This document shows positions 19,901 to 27,372 of a DNA stretch of 64,000 bases, piece after piece. The stretch comes from Oxalicibacterium flavum. GTDB taxonomy: Bacteria > Pseudomonadota > Gammaproteobacteria > Burkholderiales > Burkholderiaceae_D. The translations under genes and the position numbers were made by a program. Location of the stretch: positions 310,001-374,000 of the forward strand of contig NZ_BMCG01000001.1 of NCBI RefSeq assembly GCF_014635065.1. Direction: 5' to 3'. How positions within the stretch are numbered: the first letter of the stretch is position 1; each line of letters starts with the position of its first letter. The notes under the pieces were generated by a model. The model saw only the letters and a list, made by a program, of their open reading frames with translations. It was not told the origin of the DNA and did no database searches.

Positions 19901-21239
19901 TCAGGAGAATGGCAACGGCGGCTACCGTCTCAACCACGACTACACCATCCTGCAAACCGTCAACGGCGAAGTGGAAAATACCTTTGCCTCGCAGGCGCTC
20001 GACGACAGCTTCGCCGGCACGCTGGTCACGCTGGACCCGGTCAAGTACGGCGACAAGGACGTCAAGATCAGCCTGTCGGTTGACGATGCCAAGGTCGATG
20101 CAGCGCGCGACGGCTTCTCGCGCAACCAGAATGCCACGCTGGATGGCGTGCTGTCGGTCGCAGGTCGCAACCGCGCGGCCGATGCCGCCCTGCTCTCCGC
20201 CGACAGCGGCAACGCGATGAACCAGCTCTCGGGCGAACTGCACGCAAGCACGTCGGCCGCGCTGTTCGGCGCGGGCGAAGCGCTGGCCAATGCGCTGTCG
20301 CACCGCCTGCGCGATAGCCTCGATACGCAGCCGGTACGTGGCGTGGCATTGGCGCAGGCATCCGGCAGCGTCTCGCCGGCGGCACTGCCTGCTTCCGGCA
20401 CGCCGCCGATCTGGGCGCAGGTACTGGGCAACTGGCAAACCCTGGATGGCGACGGCAATGCTGCACGCGTCAAGAGCCGCCACGGCGGCCTGCTGCTGGG
20501 CGGCGACACCGCGTTCGCCAACCGCTGGCGCGTGGGCGCGGCGGTGGCGGTGACCGAAGGCCGCATCGATGTGGATTCCACTAGTTCCGGCTCGAACGTC
20601 CGCAGCTACTCGGCCGCGCTGTACGGCGGCACCAGCTGGAACGCCGCACACGGCGACATCAAACTGCTGGTCGGCGGCAGCTACACACGCCACGACCTCG
20701 ACAGCCAGCGCAGCGTGACGCTCGGCGGCGACCAGACGCTGGAAGCGAGCTATCACAGCAACGCGCTGCAACTGTTCGGTGAACTCGCCTACGCACTGCC
20801 GACCGGCATCGACAGCACGGTCGAACCGTACGTGGGCATCGCCTGGAACAGGCTGCGCAGCAATGCCTACACCGAAACCGGCGGTCCCGCCGCACTGCAG
20901 GGGGAAAGCAGCACCGACGACGTCCACAGCGTCACGCTCGGCGTGCGCGGTCGCACCGCAATCGATTTCGGCGCACAGCGCGCCTGGCTCGGCGCCGGCC
21001 TCGGCTGGCGTCATGCAGGCGGCGACCTGATCGCGCAAAGGCGCATGGCCTTCATCGAGGGCAATGGCAGCACCTTCGACATCGCCGGCACGCCGATTGC
21101 CGAGGATGCCGCCATCGTCCACCTGAGCGCGGAAATCGCGGCCGGCATCAACACGGCGCTGGGCATCTCCTACAACGGCCAGTTCGGCGACGGCAACCGC
21201 GACCAGGGCGCATCGGTCTATTTCCGCAAGCGCTTCTGA
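16959..21239 (+). CDS. Large autotransporter adhesin (type Va, AIDA/pertactin-like)
   Basis: A 1426-residue type V secreted protein. An N-terminal signal (residues 1-34, cut near ATA-VD) is followed by a passenger (about 35-1100) made of loose repeats of roughly 36 residues with the cores GGSITT, GAYATNGG, VTLDGGSI and GSQIDA, typical of a right-handed beta-helix. Next come a pertactin-like autochaperone region (about 900-1100) and a C-terminal 12-strand beta-barrel (about the last 280 residues), starting at PIWAQVLGNWQTLDG and ending in the aromatic YFRKRF. The ATG at 16959 is chosen over the one at 16899 because it has the SD AAGGGAG and begins the signal peptide. Likely an adhesin or self-aggregation factor; the ligand is unknown. 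No RGD or protease triad is seen. Confidence 0.93.
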   Translation: MSKTVRRGNMLRRTAITAALLTAYGYAPHATAVDLVIDNEYDLGTSNMSNSTVIVNNGGIATGDGTRISGSATEVVLINAGGQLTLDNAQLSNNLDHPTGRNGRVIHAKGTGASATLNNATIDISAQSTNSGADYNHAFTAGVGASNGGQVELNGGSINASGSKRTVGMQAIDGGSIHASDVTITTNNHFGHAVNVFQTPSSSVTETRIDLERVVITTNADSYAVGIQSANKGAIVTAVDTDIITRGDISFGVESFNGAEIALTDGSITTTGLGAAGVRVYGGALGNGSVSVDGTRVTTSGDYASGVLAGDAAEPTSGTALINGAIIDTAGANAAGIESAYGSNVDSTASDIHTAGDSAHGVHAHDGGSVTLDGDTVTTDGLRSYGLYATDAGSRIDASNASVTTNGLHGYGARAENGGAITLDGGSITTSNPKGRGTQDGDGSRAYALTADGAGSSIAANGTTIVTEGQRAYGAYATNGGHVTLDGGSIATKGFMAYGVYASGAGSQIDANDVAISTSGNVGDGAWAYQGGVLNLNGGSITVGGEPNANTPHETANGLVAVGGDGSHADGTINADGVTVVTTGSDSNGILAGATVGSAYTSGTVNLKNSSVTVHGTNAVAANVSYGSTLSAEGSTLKSVQGDGIVMEDNATVTLNGTSVEAAGASLVSNLNRAGQQQDITVGAGSTLLVNNGTLLQVNRSEDSMDGIVNLTLQAGSVSRGDVVDLDGLSESNPTRSAGGKTNFTVGAGAQWSGIVRGINDAAVEDGGSFIDNGGAPIAGNVSGGTNSTIDFNNGAQIGGDVATYSGSEATFRGTTSIGGSVRSEGSDYRFEGTTTIGQSLQASDGSRVVFAGPTTIAADVSASASSLSFSQTAPTTIGGDLVLEQGASLGGGSVATPITIEGAAVANSGAILGGNLVVQGALSGNGGTLSPGNSIGTQSYASSAGFSGSYKAEVNAAGQSDLIVFQNGNVDLSGIALQVAQENGNGGYRLNHDYTILQTVNGEVENTFASQALDDSFAGTLVTLDPVKYGDKDVKISLSVDDAKVDAARDGFSRNQNATLDGVLSVAGRNRAADAALLSADSGNAMNQLSGELHASTSAALFGAGEALANALSHRLRDSLDTQPVRGVALAQASGSVSPAALPASGTPPIWAQVLGNWQTLDGDGNAARVKSRHGGLLLGGDTAFANRWRVGAAVAVTEGRIDVDSTSSGSNVRSYSAALYGGTSWNAAHGDIKLLVGGSYTRHDLDSQRSVTLGGDQTLEASYHSNALQLFGELAYALPTGIDSTVEPYVGIAWNRLRSNAYTETGGPAALQGESSTDDVHSVTLGVRGRTAIDFGAQRAWLGAGLGWRHAGGDLIAQRRMAFIEGNGSTFDIAGTPIAEDAAIVHLSAEIAAGINTALGISYNGQFGDGNRDQGASVYFRKRF

Positions 21240-21242
21240 CCA

Positions 21243-21320
21243 ACGGCGCGGTTTCGTGCCGCGCCGTCTTCGTAGCCAGCAGGGGCAGGAAACATGAATG
21301 GTTTCCTGCCCTTTCCGTTT
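21243..21320 (+). terminator. Tandem hairpins and terminator after the autotransporter
   Basis: ACGGCGCGG / CCGCGCCGT (21243-21267) is followed by an 11-bp stem, GGGCAGGAAAC / GTTTCCTGCCC (21283-21311), and then TTTCCGTTTCC. The second hairpin is the probable terminator. Confidence 0.75.
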
Positions 21321-21405
21321 CCATGATCGTCATCCCATGTGCACGGTTGTCCGACAGCAGAAACTCCATTTCTCCGACTGGCAAATCGAGCAGGCAGTCG
21401 ATAGA

Positions 21406-21423
21406 TTGAAATGACCATTTCAA
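21406..21423. promoter_or_regulatory. 18-bp palindrome before the small-protein gene
   Basis: TTGAAATG-AC-CATTTCAA, a perfect 8-bp inverted repeat ending seven bases before the AGGAG of the next gene. It could be a repressor operator or an RNA hairpin near the ribosome site; which one is not decided. Confidence 0.5.
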
Positions 21424-21440
21424 CTATTCAGGAGACGCGA

Positions 21441-21599
21441 ATGAATACCGACAACAAGCGCCCACAAACCGATCTCGACGATTCCTCGACCGACACCGAC
21501 AAGGATACGATCCGGCACGAAACCATCCCGGGTGAAAAACCTGCCAAGTCGCCCACCGACAAGGCATCGCGCAGCACCTCGGACGAAGACCTGAATTGA
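21441..21599 (+). CDS. Small highly charged protein, 52 residues
   Basis: Not recognised as a known family. The product is hydrophilic, rich in Asp, Lys, Thr and Ser, has no Cys or membrane segment, and looks intrinsically disordered. Support for a real gene: the Shine-Dalgarno AGGAG at 21430-21434 with good spacing to ATG 21441, an isolated position between two terminators (21283-21320 and 21621-21651), and a palindrome just upstream. Composition resembles small stress or desiccation-type proteins found in many Oxalobacteraceae, but that is a guess. Confidence 0.65.
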   Translation: MNTDNKRPQTDLDDSSTDTDKDTIRHETIPGEKPAKSPTDKASRSTSDEDLN

Positions 21600-21620
21600 T
21601 GGCGAAACCATCGCGCGCAT

Positions 21621-21651
21621 AAAAAAGCCGGGCTAGCCCGGCTTTTGTTTT
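21621..21651. terminator. Bidirectional terminator, small protein / ABC permease
   Basis: AAAAGCCGGGC-TA-GCCCGGCTTTT with T-rich tails both ways. It serves the small-protein gene on plus and the ABC operon on minus. Confidence 0.88.
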
Positions 21652-21681
21652 ATCCATGTTCGTGCAGCACGGCGCATCTTC

Positions 21682-22458
21682 TCAACCGAACTCGCTCTTC
21701 TTCACATGCGACCAGCGCGCATGCGCAAAGCGTGCCGCGTAGTCGAGCAGGTAGCCAAGGATGCCGATCAGGATGATGGCGGCCATCAGTTCCGAATAGG
21801 CGAGCCTGTCGCGCGTATCGAGGATGAAATAGCCAAGACCTTCCGAAACACCAAGCATTTCCGCCGGCACCAGCACGATCCAGATGATGCCGATCGCGAG
21901 CCGCACGCCGGTCAGGATGTGCGAAGTAATCCCCGGCAGTACCACGCGGAAGATCATCTCGCTGCGCGTGGCCGACAGGCTGCGCGCCAACATCAACCAG
22001 TTGGGATCGAGATGCATGACGCCGGCGATCGTATTCAGCATGACCGGCCACACCGCCGCGAATGCGAGCAGGAAATACACGGGTGCATCGCCCACGCCCA
22101 GCACCATCACCGCCAGCGGCATCCACGACAACGGCGACACCATACGCAGCAATTGAAAAAGCGGCGTGCTGCTGCGCGAGAACACGCGCGAAGTCGCGAC
22201 CAGGATGCCGAGCGGCACACCGATCGCGAACGCAAAGCCGAGTCCGACCACCACGCGCTTCATGCTCAATGCGACGTGCCACCAGATGTCGCTGCCACCG
22301 ATCAGTTCGACGAAGGCCTGCGCAGTCGGCCATGGCGCGAACATGGCAGCGATCGGCGTTTCCCGTTCGAGCAGGGAGACGCCGAAACTCCACAACGCAA
22401 TCGCGACGACCAGCCCGATCAGGGGCAGGCCGACGCGTTCCAGCAAAAGCTTCTTCAT
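21682..22458 (-). CDS. NitT/TauT-family ABC transporter permease
   Basis: Inner-membrane permease of 258 residues with about six hydrophobic helices. The cytoplasmic EAA loop is visible in ARSLSATRSEMIFRVVLPG (near 158-176), where the ATPase docks. Same family as SsuC, TauC, NrtB and CmpB (sulfonate, taurine, nitrate, bicarbonate). The start codon overlaps the stop of the binding-protein gene by one base (TGATG). Last gene of the operon before the terminator at 21621. Substrate unknown. Confidence 0.92.
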   Translation of the reverse strand: MKKLLLERVGLPLIGLVVAIALWSFGVSLLERETPIAAMFAPWPTAQAFVELIGGSDIWWHVALSMKRVVVGLGFAFAIGVPLGILVATSRVFSRSSTPLFQLLRMVSPLSWMPLAVMVLGVGDAPVYFLLAFAAVWPVMLNTIAGVMHLDPNWLMLARSLSATRSEMIFRVVLPGITSHILTGVRLAIGIIWIVLVPAEMLGVSEGLGYFILDTRDRLAYSELMAAIILIGILGYLLDYAARFAHARWSHVKKSEFG

Positions 22459-23699
22459 CAGGCAGCGATCGTTTCCGAACGTTTGAAAGTAGGCGTCAGG
22501 CCGAATGCCGCAGGACCGCCGGCCGCCGTGATCGCCTTGCGCACGAAGCGCTCGTCAACCAGATCGCCGGCGACGAACTTGGGATCGAGCGCCTGCAGGA
22601 AGCGGTTGTCGCCTTCGACCTGCGTCTGCGAAATGGCACGCACCAGTTCTTCCGTATAGGACGGGAACGGATACGGCTGGAAGTCGATGCGGCGCTGGTT
22701 CCAGTTCGGATGCGCGATCACGCCGCGCTTTTCGTAGCTGTTGAAATCACTGACGGCGAGCACCTTGGTCAGCGATTGCAGCGAGTGCGGCGTGTATTTG
22801 TCGGCGCCGGCCGACGACAGCAGCTTGGCGGTCTCGACCTGGTTGGAACGCGTCCACAGCTGCGCGTTGACGATGGCATTGGTCACGCGCTGCGACCACT
22901 CCGGCTTGTCGTTGAGGTCGCGCTCGGCGAGGAAGGTGACGCAGCAGGCATGATCCTTCCAGACGTCGCCCGAGAAGCGCAGGATCTTGCCGATGCCCGC
23001 GATCTCCGCGTTCGCATTGAACGGTTCGGCCACGATGTAGCCGGCGATCGACTTGGTCGCCAGCGCCGACACCATCTCGGACGGTGCCAGCACCACGAGG
23101 TTGACCTCGTTGGGCTTGATGGCCTCGCCGCGCGCACGCGTGACGATGGTCAGGTTGTTCTTACGCAGAAGCTGCTGCAGCAGGATGTTGTGGATCGAGT
23201 ACCAGAACGGGATCGCGAAGGTACGGCCGCCAAGATCGGCGATGCTGTTGACGTCGTTCGCCACCGTCAGCGCCGAGCCGTTGATGTGGTTCCACGCGAC
23301 CACCTTGGCCGGGAACTTGGAGCCGTAGCGCACCCACAGCGTGGCCGGCGACAACAGGTGGATCACGTTGACCTGGCCCGAGACGAAGGCTTCGATGATC
23401 TGCGCCCAGCTGCGGAACAGGCGCGGCTTTTCGGTCTTCAGTCCCTGCTGCTCGAACAGCTTGCGGCCGTGCGCCACCAGCAGCGGCGTGGCGTCGGTGA
23501 TCGGCAGGTAGCCGATCTTGACCGGCTGGTCGTCACCCTTGAAGTTCTGTGCCTGCGCGTCGCCCGCGAACAGCATGGGCGCAGCCGCGCCGGCAGTCGC
23601 CATGGCGGACATCTGGAGGAAGTCGCGCCGCGTCATGCCGCAGTCGCAATCGGAGGATGCGCAGATATGGATTTTTCTGTTGTTCGAAAGCGTACTCAT
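22458..23699 (-). CDS. Tat-exported ABC substrate-binding protein, NrtA/CmpA/SsuA-like
   Basis: Periplasmic binding protein of 413 residues. An unusual leader precedes the signal: HICASSDCDCG (residues 11-21, three Cys), then the twin-arginine motif TRRDFLQM and a hydrophobic stretch ending AQA. The mature part begins VKIGYLPITDATPLLVAHG, the usual opening of NitT/TauT binding proteins, and has IPFWYSIHNILL and VLAPSEMVSAL. SD AAGGGGAAC precedes ATG 23699. Tat export suggests folding before export or a cofactor. The ligand is not predictable; aromatic or sulfonate-type small acids fit the family. Confidence 0.9.
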   Translation of the reverse strand: MSTLSNNRKIHICASSDCDCGMTRRDFLQMSAMATAGAAAPMLFAGDAQAQNFKGDDQPVKIGYLPITDATPLLVAHGRKLFEQQGLKTEKPRLFRSWAQIIEAFVSGQVNVIHLLSPATLWVRYGSKFPAKVVAWNHINGSALTVANDVNSIADLGGRTFAIPFWYSIHNILLQQLLRKNNLTIVTRARGEAIKPNEVNLVVLAPSEMVSALATKSIAGYIVAEPFNANAEIAGIGKILRFSGDVWKDHACCVTFLAERDLNDKPEWSQRVTNAIVNAQLWTRSNQVETAKLLSSAGADKYTPHSLQSLTKVLAVSDFNSYEKRGVIAHPNWNQRRIDFQPYPFPSYTEELVRAISQTQVEGDNRFLQALDPKFVAGDLVDERFVRKAITAAGGPAAFGLTPTFKRSETIAA

Positions 23700-23716
23700 C
23701 GTTGTTCCCCTTTAGG

Positions 23717-24541
23717 TCAGTCGGCAGTGATCTGCAAATTGCGAAGCGCAGCAAGAATCTGCATGCGAAGTTCCACTACATCGGACGAATGCGCCTCGCG
23801 CGGGCGTGGAATGTCCAGCGCCCATTCCCGCACGATGCGTCCCGGGCCGTCCTGCCCGGCTTCCCTGCCCATCAGCAGGATACGGTCGGCCACCAAAATG
23901 GCTTCGTCGATATCGTGCGTGACTAGCAGCACCGCCGATTGCCAGCGATGCACGAGCTCCACCAGCAGGCTTTGCATGCCGGCGCGCGTGATGGCGTCCA
24001 GCGCAGAGAACGGTTCGTCGGCGAACAGCAGTTCCGGCTCGCGCGCCAGCGCACGCGCCAGGGCGACGCGCTGCGCCATGCCGCCGGACAACTGCGCCGG
24101 ATACGCATGCTCGTGGCCCTTGAGGCCGACCGCCTCCAGCGCAACCGCGATGCGCTGCGCGCGCGTCGCCTTGTCGATGGCAGGCTGCCGCGCAAAGTCG
24201 AGGCCGAAACCGGCGTTTTCCGTCACGTTCAGCCACGGCAGCAGGCTCGCCTGCTGGAACACCAGCGCCGCGCGCGGATGCGGCGCATCCAGCGGCTTGC
24301 CGAGAAAGGACACCTCGCCCTGCTGCTGTTCGGCCAGCCCGGCCAGCACACGCAGCAGCGTCGATTTGCCGCAGCCGCTGCCGCCAAGCAGGCAGACGAT
24401 CTCGCGCTTGCGCACCTGCAGCGAGACATCCTCGAATATCTTGCGCTGGCCGTAACCGAAATGCAGGTGACGGCCTTCCAGCGCGACATCGCCGATGCCG
24501 GACGCATGCGACGATGCCTGGGACGAGACCTGCGTCATCAT
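23717..24541 (-). CDS. ABC transporter ATP-binding protein (SsuB/TauB type)
   Basis: A 274-residue ATPase that powers the importer. Walker A GGSGCGKST is at 53-61, the signature LSGGMAQR at 151-158, Walker B LLFADEPFSALD at 171-182, and the switch His209 in VTHD. SsuB/TauB-like throughout; the C-terminal 40 residues are family-typical. It overlaps the acyl-CoA dehydrogenase-like gene by 4 bp (ATGA) and is separated from the binding protein by 17 bp, so the four genes are one transcript. Confidence 0.95.
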   Translation of the reverse strand: MMTQVSSQASSHASGIGDVALEGRHLHFGYGQRKIFEDVSLQVRKREIVCLLGGSGCGKSTLLRVLAGLAEQQQGEVSFLGKPLDAPHPRAALVFQQASLLPWLNVTENAGFGLDFARQPAIDKATRAQRIAVALEAVGLKGHEHAYPAQLSGGMAQRVALARALAREPELLFADEPFSALDAITRAGMQSLLVELVHRWQSAVLLVTHDIDEAILVADRILLMGREAGQDGPGRIVREWALDIPRPREAHSSDVVELRMQILAALRNLQITAD

Positions 24542-25608
24542 GCGACCTGCGCGGCAGCCTGCTTCTGCAGTTCGATCTGCAGTTGCGTGAGGCTAGGCGT
24601 GACGATGGGAACGAAAGCCGATTCGCGCCAGCGGCGCGCAAAGTTGCGGTCCTTGTCCTGCAGATAGGCGCGGCCGCCGCTGGCCTGCAGTTCGAGCATG
24701 ACCGCCTGCTGCACGATCTCGGCCAGCGTGATGCGGATGCGGAACAGCGGCGCAGCCTTGGTCTTGAAGCTGCCATCGAGGATGCCGTCGGTCATCTGCT
24801 TGACGGTATCCTCGAGCGCGCGCTGCAGTTCGGTCACGCGGTCGGCCAGCTGGCCACGCGTATTTCCGCACAGTTGCTGCGCCGCGCGCAGGCTGGCGCG
24901 CGCCAGGCCGACCGACATGCCGCATTGCATGCCGAGGAAACTCGGCCGCACGCCGGGCAAATATTGGCGGGCATCGGCATGGATCACCTCGTCGGCCGCG
25001 ATCTGCACGCCTTTCAGTTTGACCGCCGCCGTATTGCTGGAACGCAGCGCCAGCAGGTCGAGGTCGGCACTGCGTTCGACGCCGGCGGTCTCGTTGCAGA
25101 AGGAGACGATGGCCGGCGGCGCATCGCCCGAACTGACGGCAGCCGCGGCGATGAAGCCTTCCTTGCGCAGATTGGTGACCCAGGCAAGGCCGCCGTCGAG
25201 CCGGAAGCCGGCATCGTTCGGCGTCGCCTCGATCTGCAGCGACTCGATCCCCGACAGGAACTTCATCGCGTTCGACAGGCCGGTCGCGCCGCCGCGCTCA
25301 CCCTTGACCAGACGCGCCACCCAGCGCTCGGCCAGCACCTCGTTCGGGCTGTGCAGCAGGTATTCGATGAAGGTGCGGTGGCCCCAGAACACAAAGGCCG
25401 CGGTCAGCGACTGCTCGGCGGTAGCGGCGATCGCCTCGATCGCATCGCGCACGTCGCCGCCCGCACCGCCATGCGCCTGCGGCACGCCGGCCGCAAACAC
25501 GCCGGCCTGCGTCAGGCGCGGCAGTACCTCGGATGCGAAGTCCTGGGTGGTATCGAGCGGTTCGGCGTGCTCCTGCAACCAGGCCTGCACTGCTTGCGCG
25601 GCGCTCAT
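24538..25608 (-). CDS. Acyl-CoA dehydrogenase-like flavoprotein
   Basis: A 356-residue protein of the acyl-CoA dehydrogenase superfamily, of the kind that also includes flavin-dependent monooxygenases such as SfnB and DszC. N-terminal helical domain with GVPQAHGGAGGD (near 42-53), middle beta domain with GATGLSNAMKFLSG and GGLAWVTNL, C-terminal helices ending RESAFVPIVTPSLTQLQIEL. I do not find the usual acyl-CoA dehydrogenase catalytic Glu context, so an oxidase or monooxygenase role is possible. ATG 25608 is chosen because it overlaps the AhpD stop (TGATG). Its place inside an ABC importer operon suggests it acts on the imported compound. Confidence 0.8.
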   Translation of the reverse strand: MSAAQAVQAWLQEHAEPLDTTQDFASEVLPRLTQAGVFAAGVPQAHGGAGGDVRDAIEAIAATAEQSLTAAFVFWGHRTFIEYLLHSPNEVLAERWVARLVKGERGGATGLSNAMKFLSGIESLQIEATPNDAGFRLDGGLAWVTNLRKEGFIAAAAVSSGDAPPAIVSFCNETAGVERSADLDLLALRSSNTAAVKLKGVQIAADEVIHADARQYLPGVRPSFLGMQCGMSVGLARASLRAAQQLCGNTRGQLADRVTELQRALEDTVKQMTDGILDGSFKTKAAPLFRIRITLAEIVQQAVMLELQASGGRAYLQDKDRNFARRWRESAFVPIVTPSLTQLQIELQKQAAAQVA

Positions 25609-26162
25609 CAGATCGCTCCGGGCGCGAACGGCTGCAATTCCTTGTTGATCTCGTTGCCGGACAGCGTGTTGGCAAAGTTGCACAGCGTGGCGAGACTGAT
25701 GCCGAGCACCACTTCGAGCGCCTGCTGCTCGTTGTAACCGGCCTTGAGGAAAGCCTGGTAAGCCGCGTCATCGACAGCGCCGCGGCGCGCGATCACGGCT
25801 TCGGCAAACTGTTCGACCGCATCCAGCTTCGCGTCGCCGGTGGCCTGCCCCTGTTGCAGCGCGCGCACCTGTTCGGTCGGCAGCTTGGCCTTCTTGAGGG
25901 CGACGGCGGTATGGCCGGCCACGCAGAAATCGCAGCCATGGATGCGCGCGGCCGTGATCTGCACCACTTCGCGCTCGGCCAGCGTCAGGCTGGTCTTGGC
26001 ATTGATGCCGGAGACGGTCATGTAGGTTTCGAGCGCTTGCGGCGAATTGGCCAGCACGCCGATCAGGTTGGGCAGGAATCCATTGTTGGCGATGGCGCGC
26101 TCGACGAAGGGACGGCTGTCGGCAGGCGCGGTCTCCAGGGTGTGCAGGGTCAGACGGGACAT
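25608..26162 (-). CDS. Carboxymuconolactone decarboxylase / AhpD-like protein
   Basis: A 184-residue all-helical protein of the CMD/AhpD family. The redox motif GCDFCVAGHT gives Cys77, Cys80 and His84, which in AhpD-type proteins form a peroxidase relay; this argues for a peroxidatic or thiol-disulphide role rather than decarboxylation. First structural gene of the operon, 90 bp after the AraC gene. A peroxidase partner next to a flavoprotein that may make peroxide would make sense. Confidence 0.88.
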   Translation of the reverse strand: MSRLTLHTLETAPADSRPFVERAIANNGFLPNLIGVLANSPQALETYMTVSGINAKTSLTLAEREVVQITAARIHGCDFCVAGHTAVALKKAKLPTEQVRALQQGQATGDAKLDAVEQFAEAVIARRGAVDDAAYQAFLKAGYNEQQALEVVLGISLATLCNFANTLSGNEINKELQPFAPGAI

Positions 26163-26252
26163 GAGCTACCTCTCAGAATGATGACGGCCCATTATCGCAT
26201 CGTCCGGGATTCGCGCTACCACCCTGCGTCGCTGTTTCTTGCTCGATCGTCT

Positions 26253-27179
26253 TCAGTTCAGCGAACGCGGCGAATCGCGTTCGCGCAGGCCGCGCCGATA
26301 AGCGCCCGGCTGCTCGCCGATCACCTTCTTGAAGGCGCGCGAAAAGGCTGCATGCGAGCGGTAACCCACGTGTTCGGCCGCGCGCTCGACCGATTCACCC
26401 GCGTGCAGGCGCTGCGCCGCGATCTTCATGCGCAGCGACAGCAGGAACTGCGCCGGCGGCTGGCCGCTGGCACCGACGAAATGCTTGTAGAAACTGGCGC
26501 GCGACATATGCGTCATGCGCGCCATATCGTCGGTAGACCACGGCTCGCCAGGCGCCGCCATCAGACTTTCCAGCAGCGGCTTGAATTCGGCGCGGCGCGC
26601 GATCGCCAGCAGGCCCGAGGCGATGGCATCCTCGCGCGCCACGTGGCGGATCACATAGAAGAACAGCACCTCGGCCAGCCGCGCCACCAGCGGCGACGGC
26701 TGCTCGGGATCACCGGCCGGCTCGGCCAGGATCAGATCGAACAACGTGCTGGCCGCCTTCAGTGCCGGGTCGTCGGCGCGCAGGATCAGGTAATCGGGAA
26801 AGGAATCGACGATCAGCCCGCTCAGGCCACCACGGAAATGGAAGAAACCGCAGGCCATGCCGGTACTGCCGTCGGCATCGGGCGCCAGCGGCTGCATCGT
26901 CACCTGCGGCGGCGCGGCGCCCAGTTCGCGCTCGGGACTCAGGAAATGCGGGATGTCGCGCAGCAGGAATACGCCGTCACGCGGCTGCAAGGCGACCGGC
27001 TCCTGCCCTTCGATATGCAAAAAGCAGCCGCCATGCAGCACCAGATGAAAGCTGCCGACCGCCCTGCCCGCCGTGGACGCGCGCCAGCGGCCGCAGTACT
27101 GGCCGACGTGAAAAACCGTCGTTTCCAGATCCACGCTGCCGAGCAGCCAGTGCACGAGTTGATCGGTATTGGTCGACAA
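26253..27179 (-). CDS. AraC-family regulator with cupin sensor domain
   Basis: A 308-residue regulator: N-terminal cupin domain (about 1-190; FHVGQYCGRW, FHLVLHGGCFLH) and C-terminal double helix-turn-helix (about 205-300) with MTHMSRASFYKHFV and ERAAEHVGYRSHAAFSRAFKK. Start TTG at 27179 is preferred because GGAAG lies six bases before it and it gives the usual family N-terminus; a longer frame from 27257 also opens with TTG but reads as non-homologous sequence. It is transcribed into the AhpD/ACAD/ABC operon and is its likely activator. Ligand unknown. Confidence 0.87.
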   Translation of the reverse strand: MSTNTDQLVHWLLGSVDLETTVFHVGQYCGRWRASTAGRAVGSFHLVLHGGCFLHIEGQEPVALQPRDGVFLLRDIPHFLSPERELGAAPPQVTMQPLAPDADGSTGMACGFFHFRGGLSGLIVDSFPDYLILRADDPALKAASTLFDLILAEPAGDPEQPSPLVARLAEVLFFYVIRHVAREDAIASGLLAIARRAEFKPLLESLMAAPGEPWSTDDMARMTHMSRASFYKHFVGASGQPPAQFLLSLRMKIAAQRLHAGESVERAAEHVGYRSHAAFSRAFKKVIGEQPGAYRRGLRERDSPRSLN

Positions 27180-27316
27180 GAGGCGCTTCCATGTTGAAGG
27201 GAACGAGGAATGGCCCTTCCTTCCCGAAGAGACCTGCCAGCCTACAAGACGCACCAAACCCGTGCAACGAAACTATTTGCATATGGATATAAGGAGCAGG
27301 CATAAGAAGCCCGCAA

Positions 27317-27345
27317 TGAAAAAACCGCCTACTTGAGGCGGCTTC
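27317..27345 (-). terminator. Intrinsic terminator for the YdjC/GtrA/glycosyltransferase operon
   Basis: On the minus strand GCCGCCT-CAAGT-AGGCGG is followed by six T. It lies 28 bp past the deacetylase stop and just before the AraC gene. Confidence 0.88.
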
Positions 27346-27372
27346 TTGCACGGGAGGAAATACGCCAATTGC

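Noticed and set aside
22062-24455. 797-codon open frame on plus across the ABC operon
   Set aside because: Antisense to three well-defined ABC genes; Arg/Ser-rich translation typical of a shadow.
27180-27257. Longer N-terminus for the AraC regulator
   Set aside because: The extension begins with TTG, lacks an SD and is not family-like; TTG 27179 has GGAAG at the right distance.
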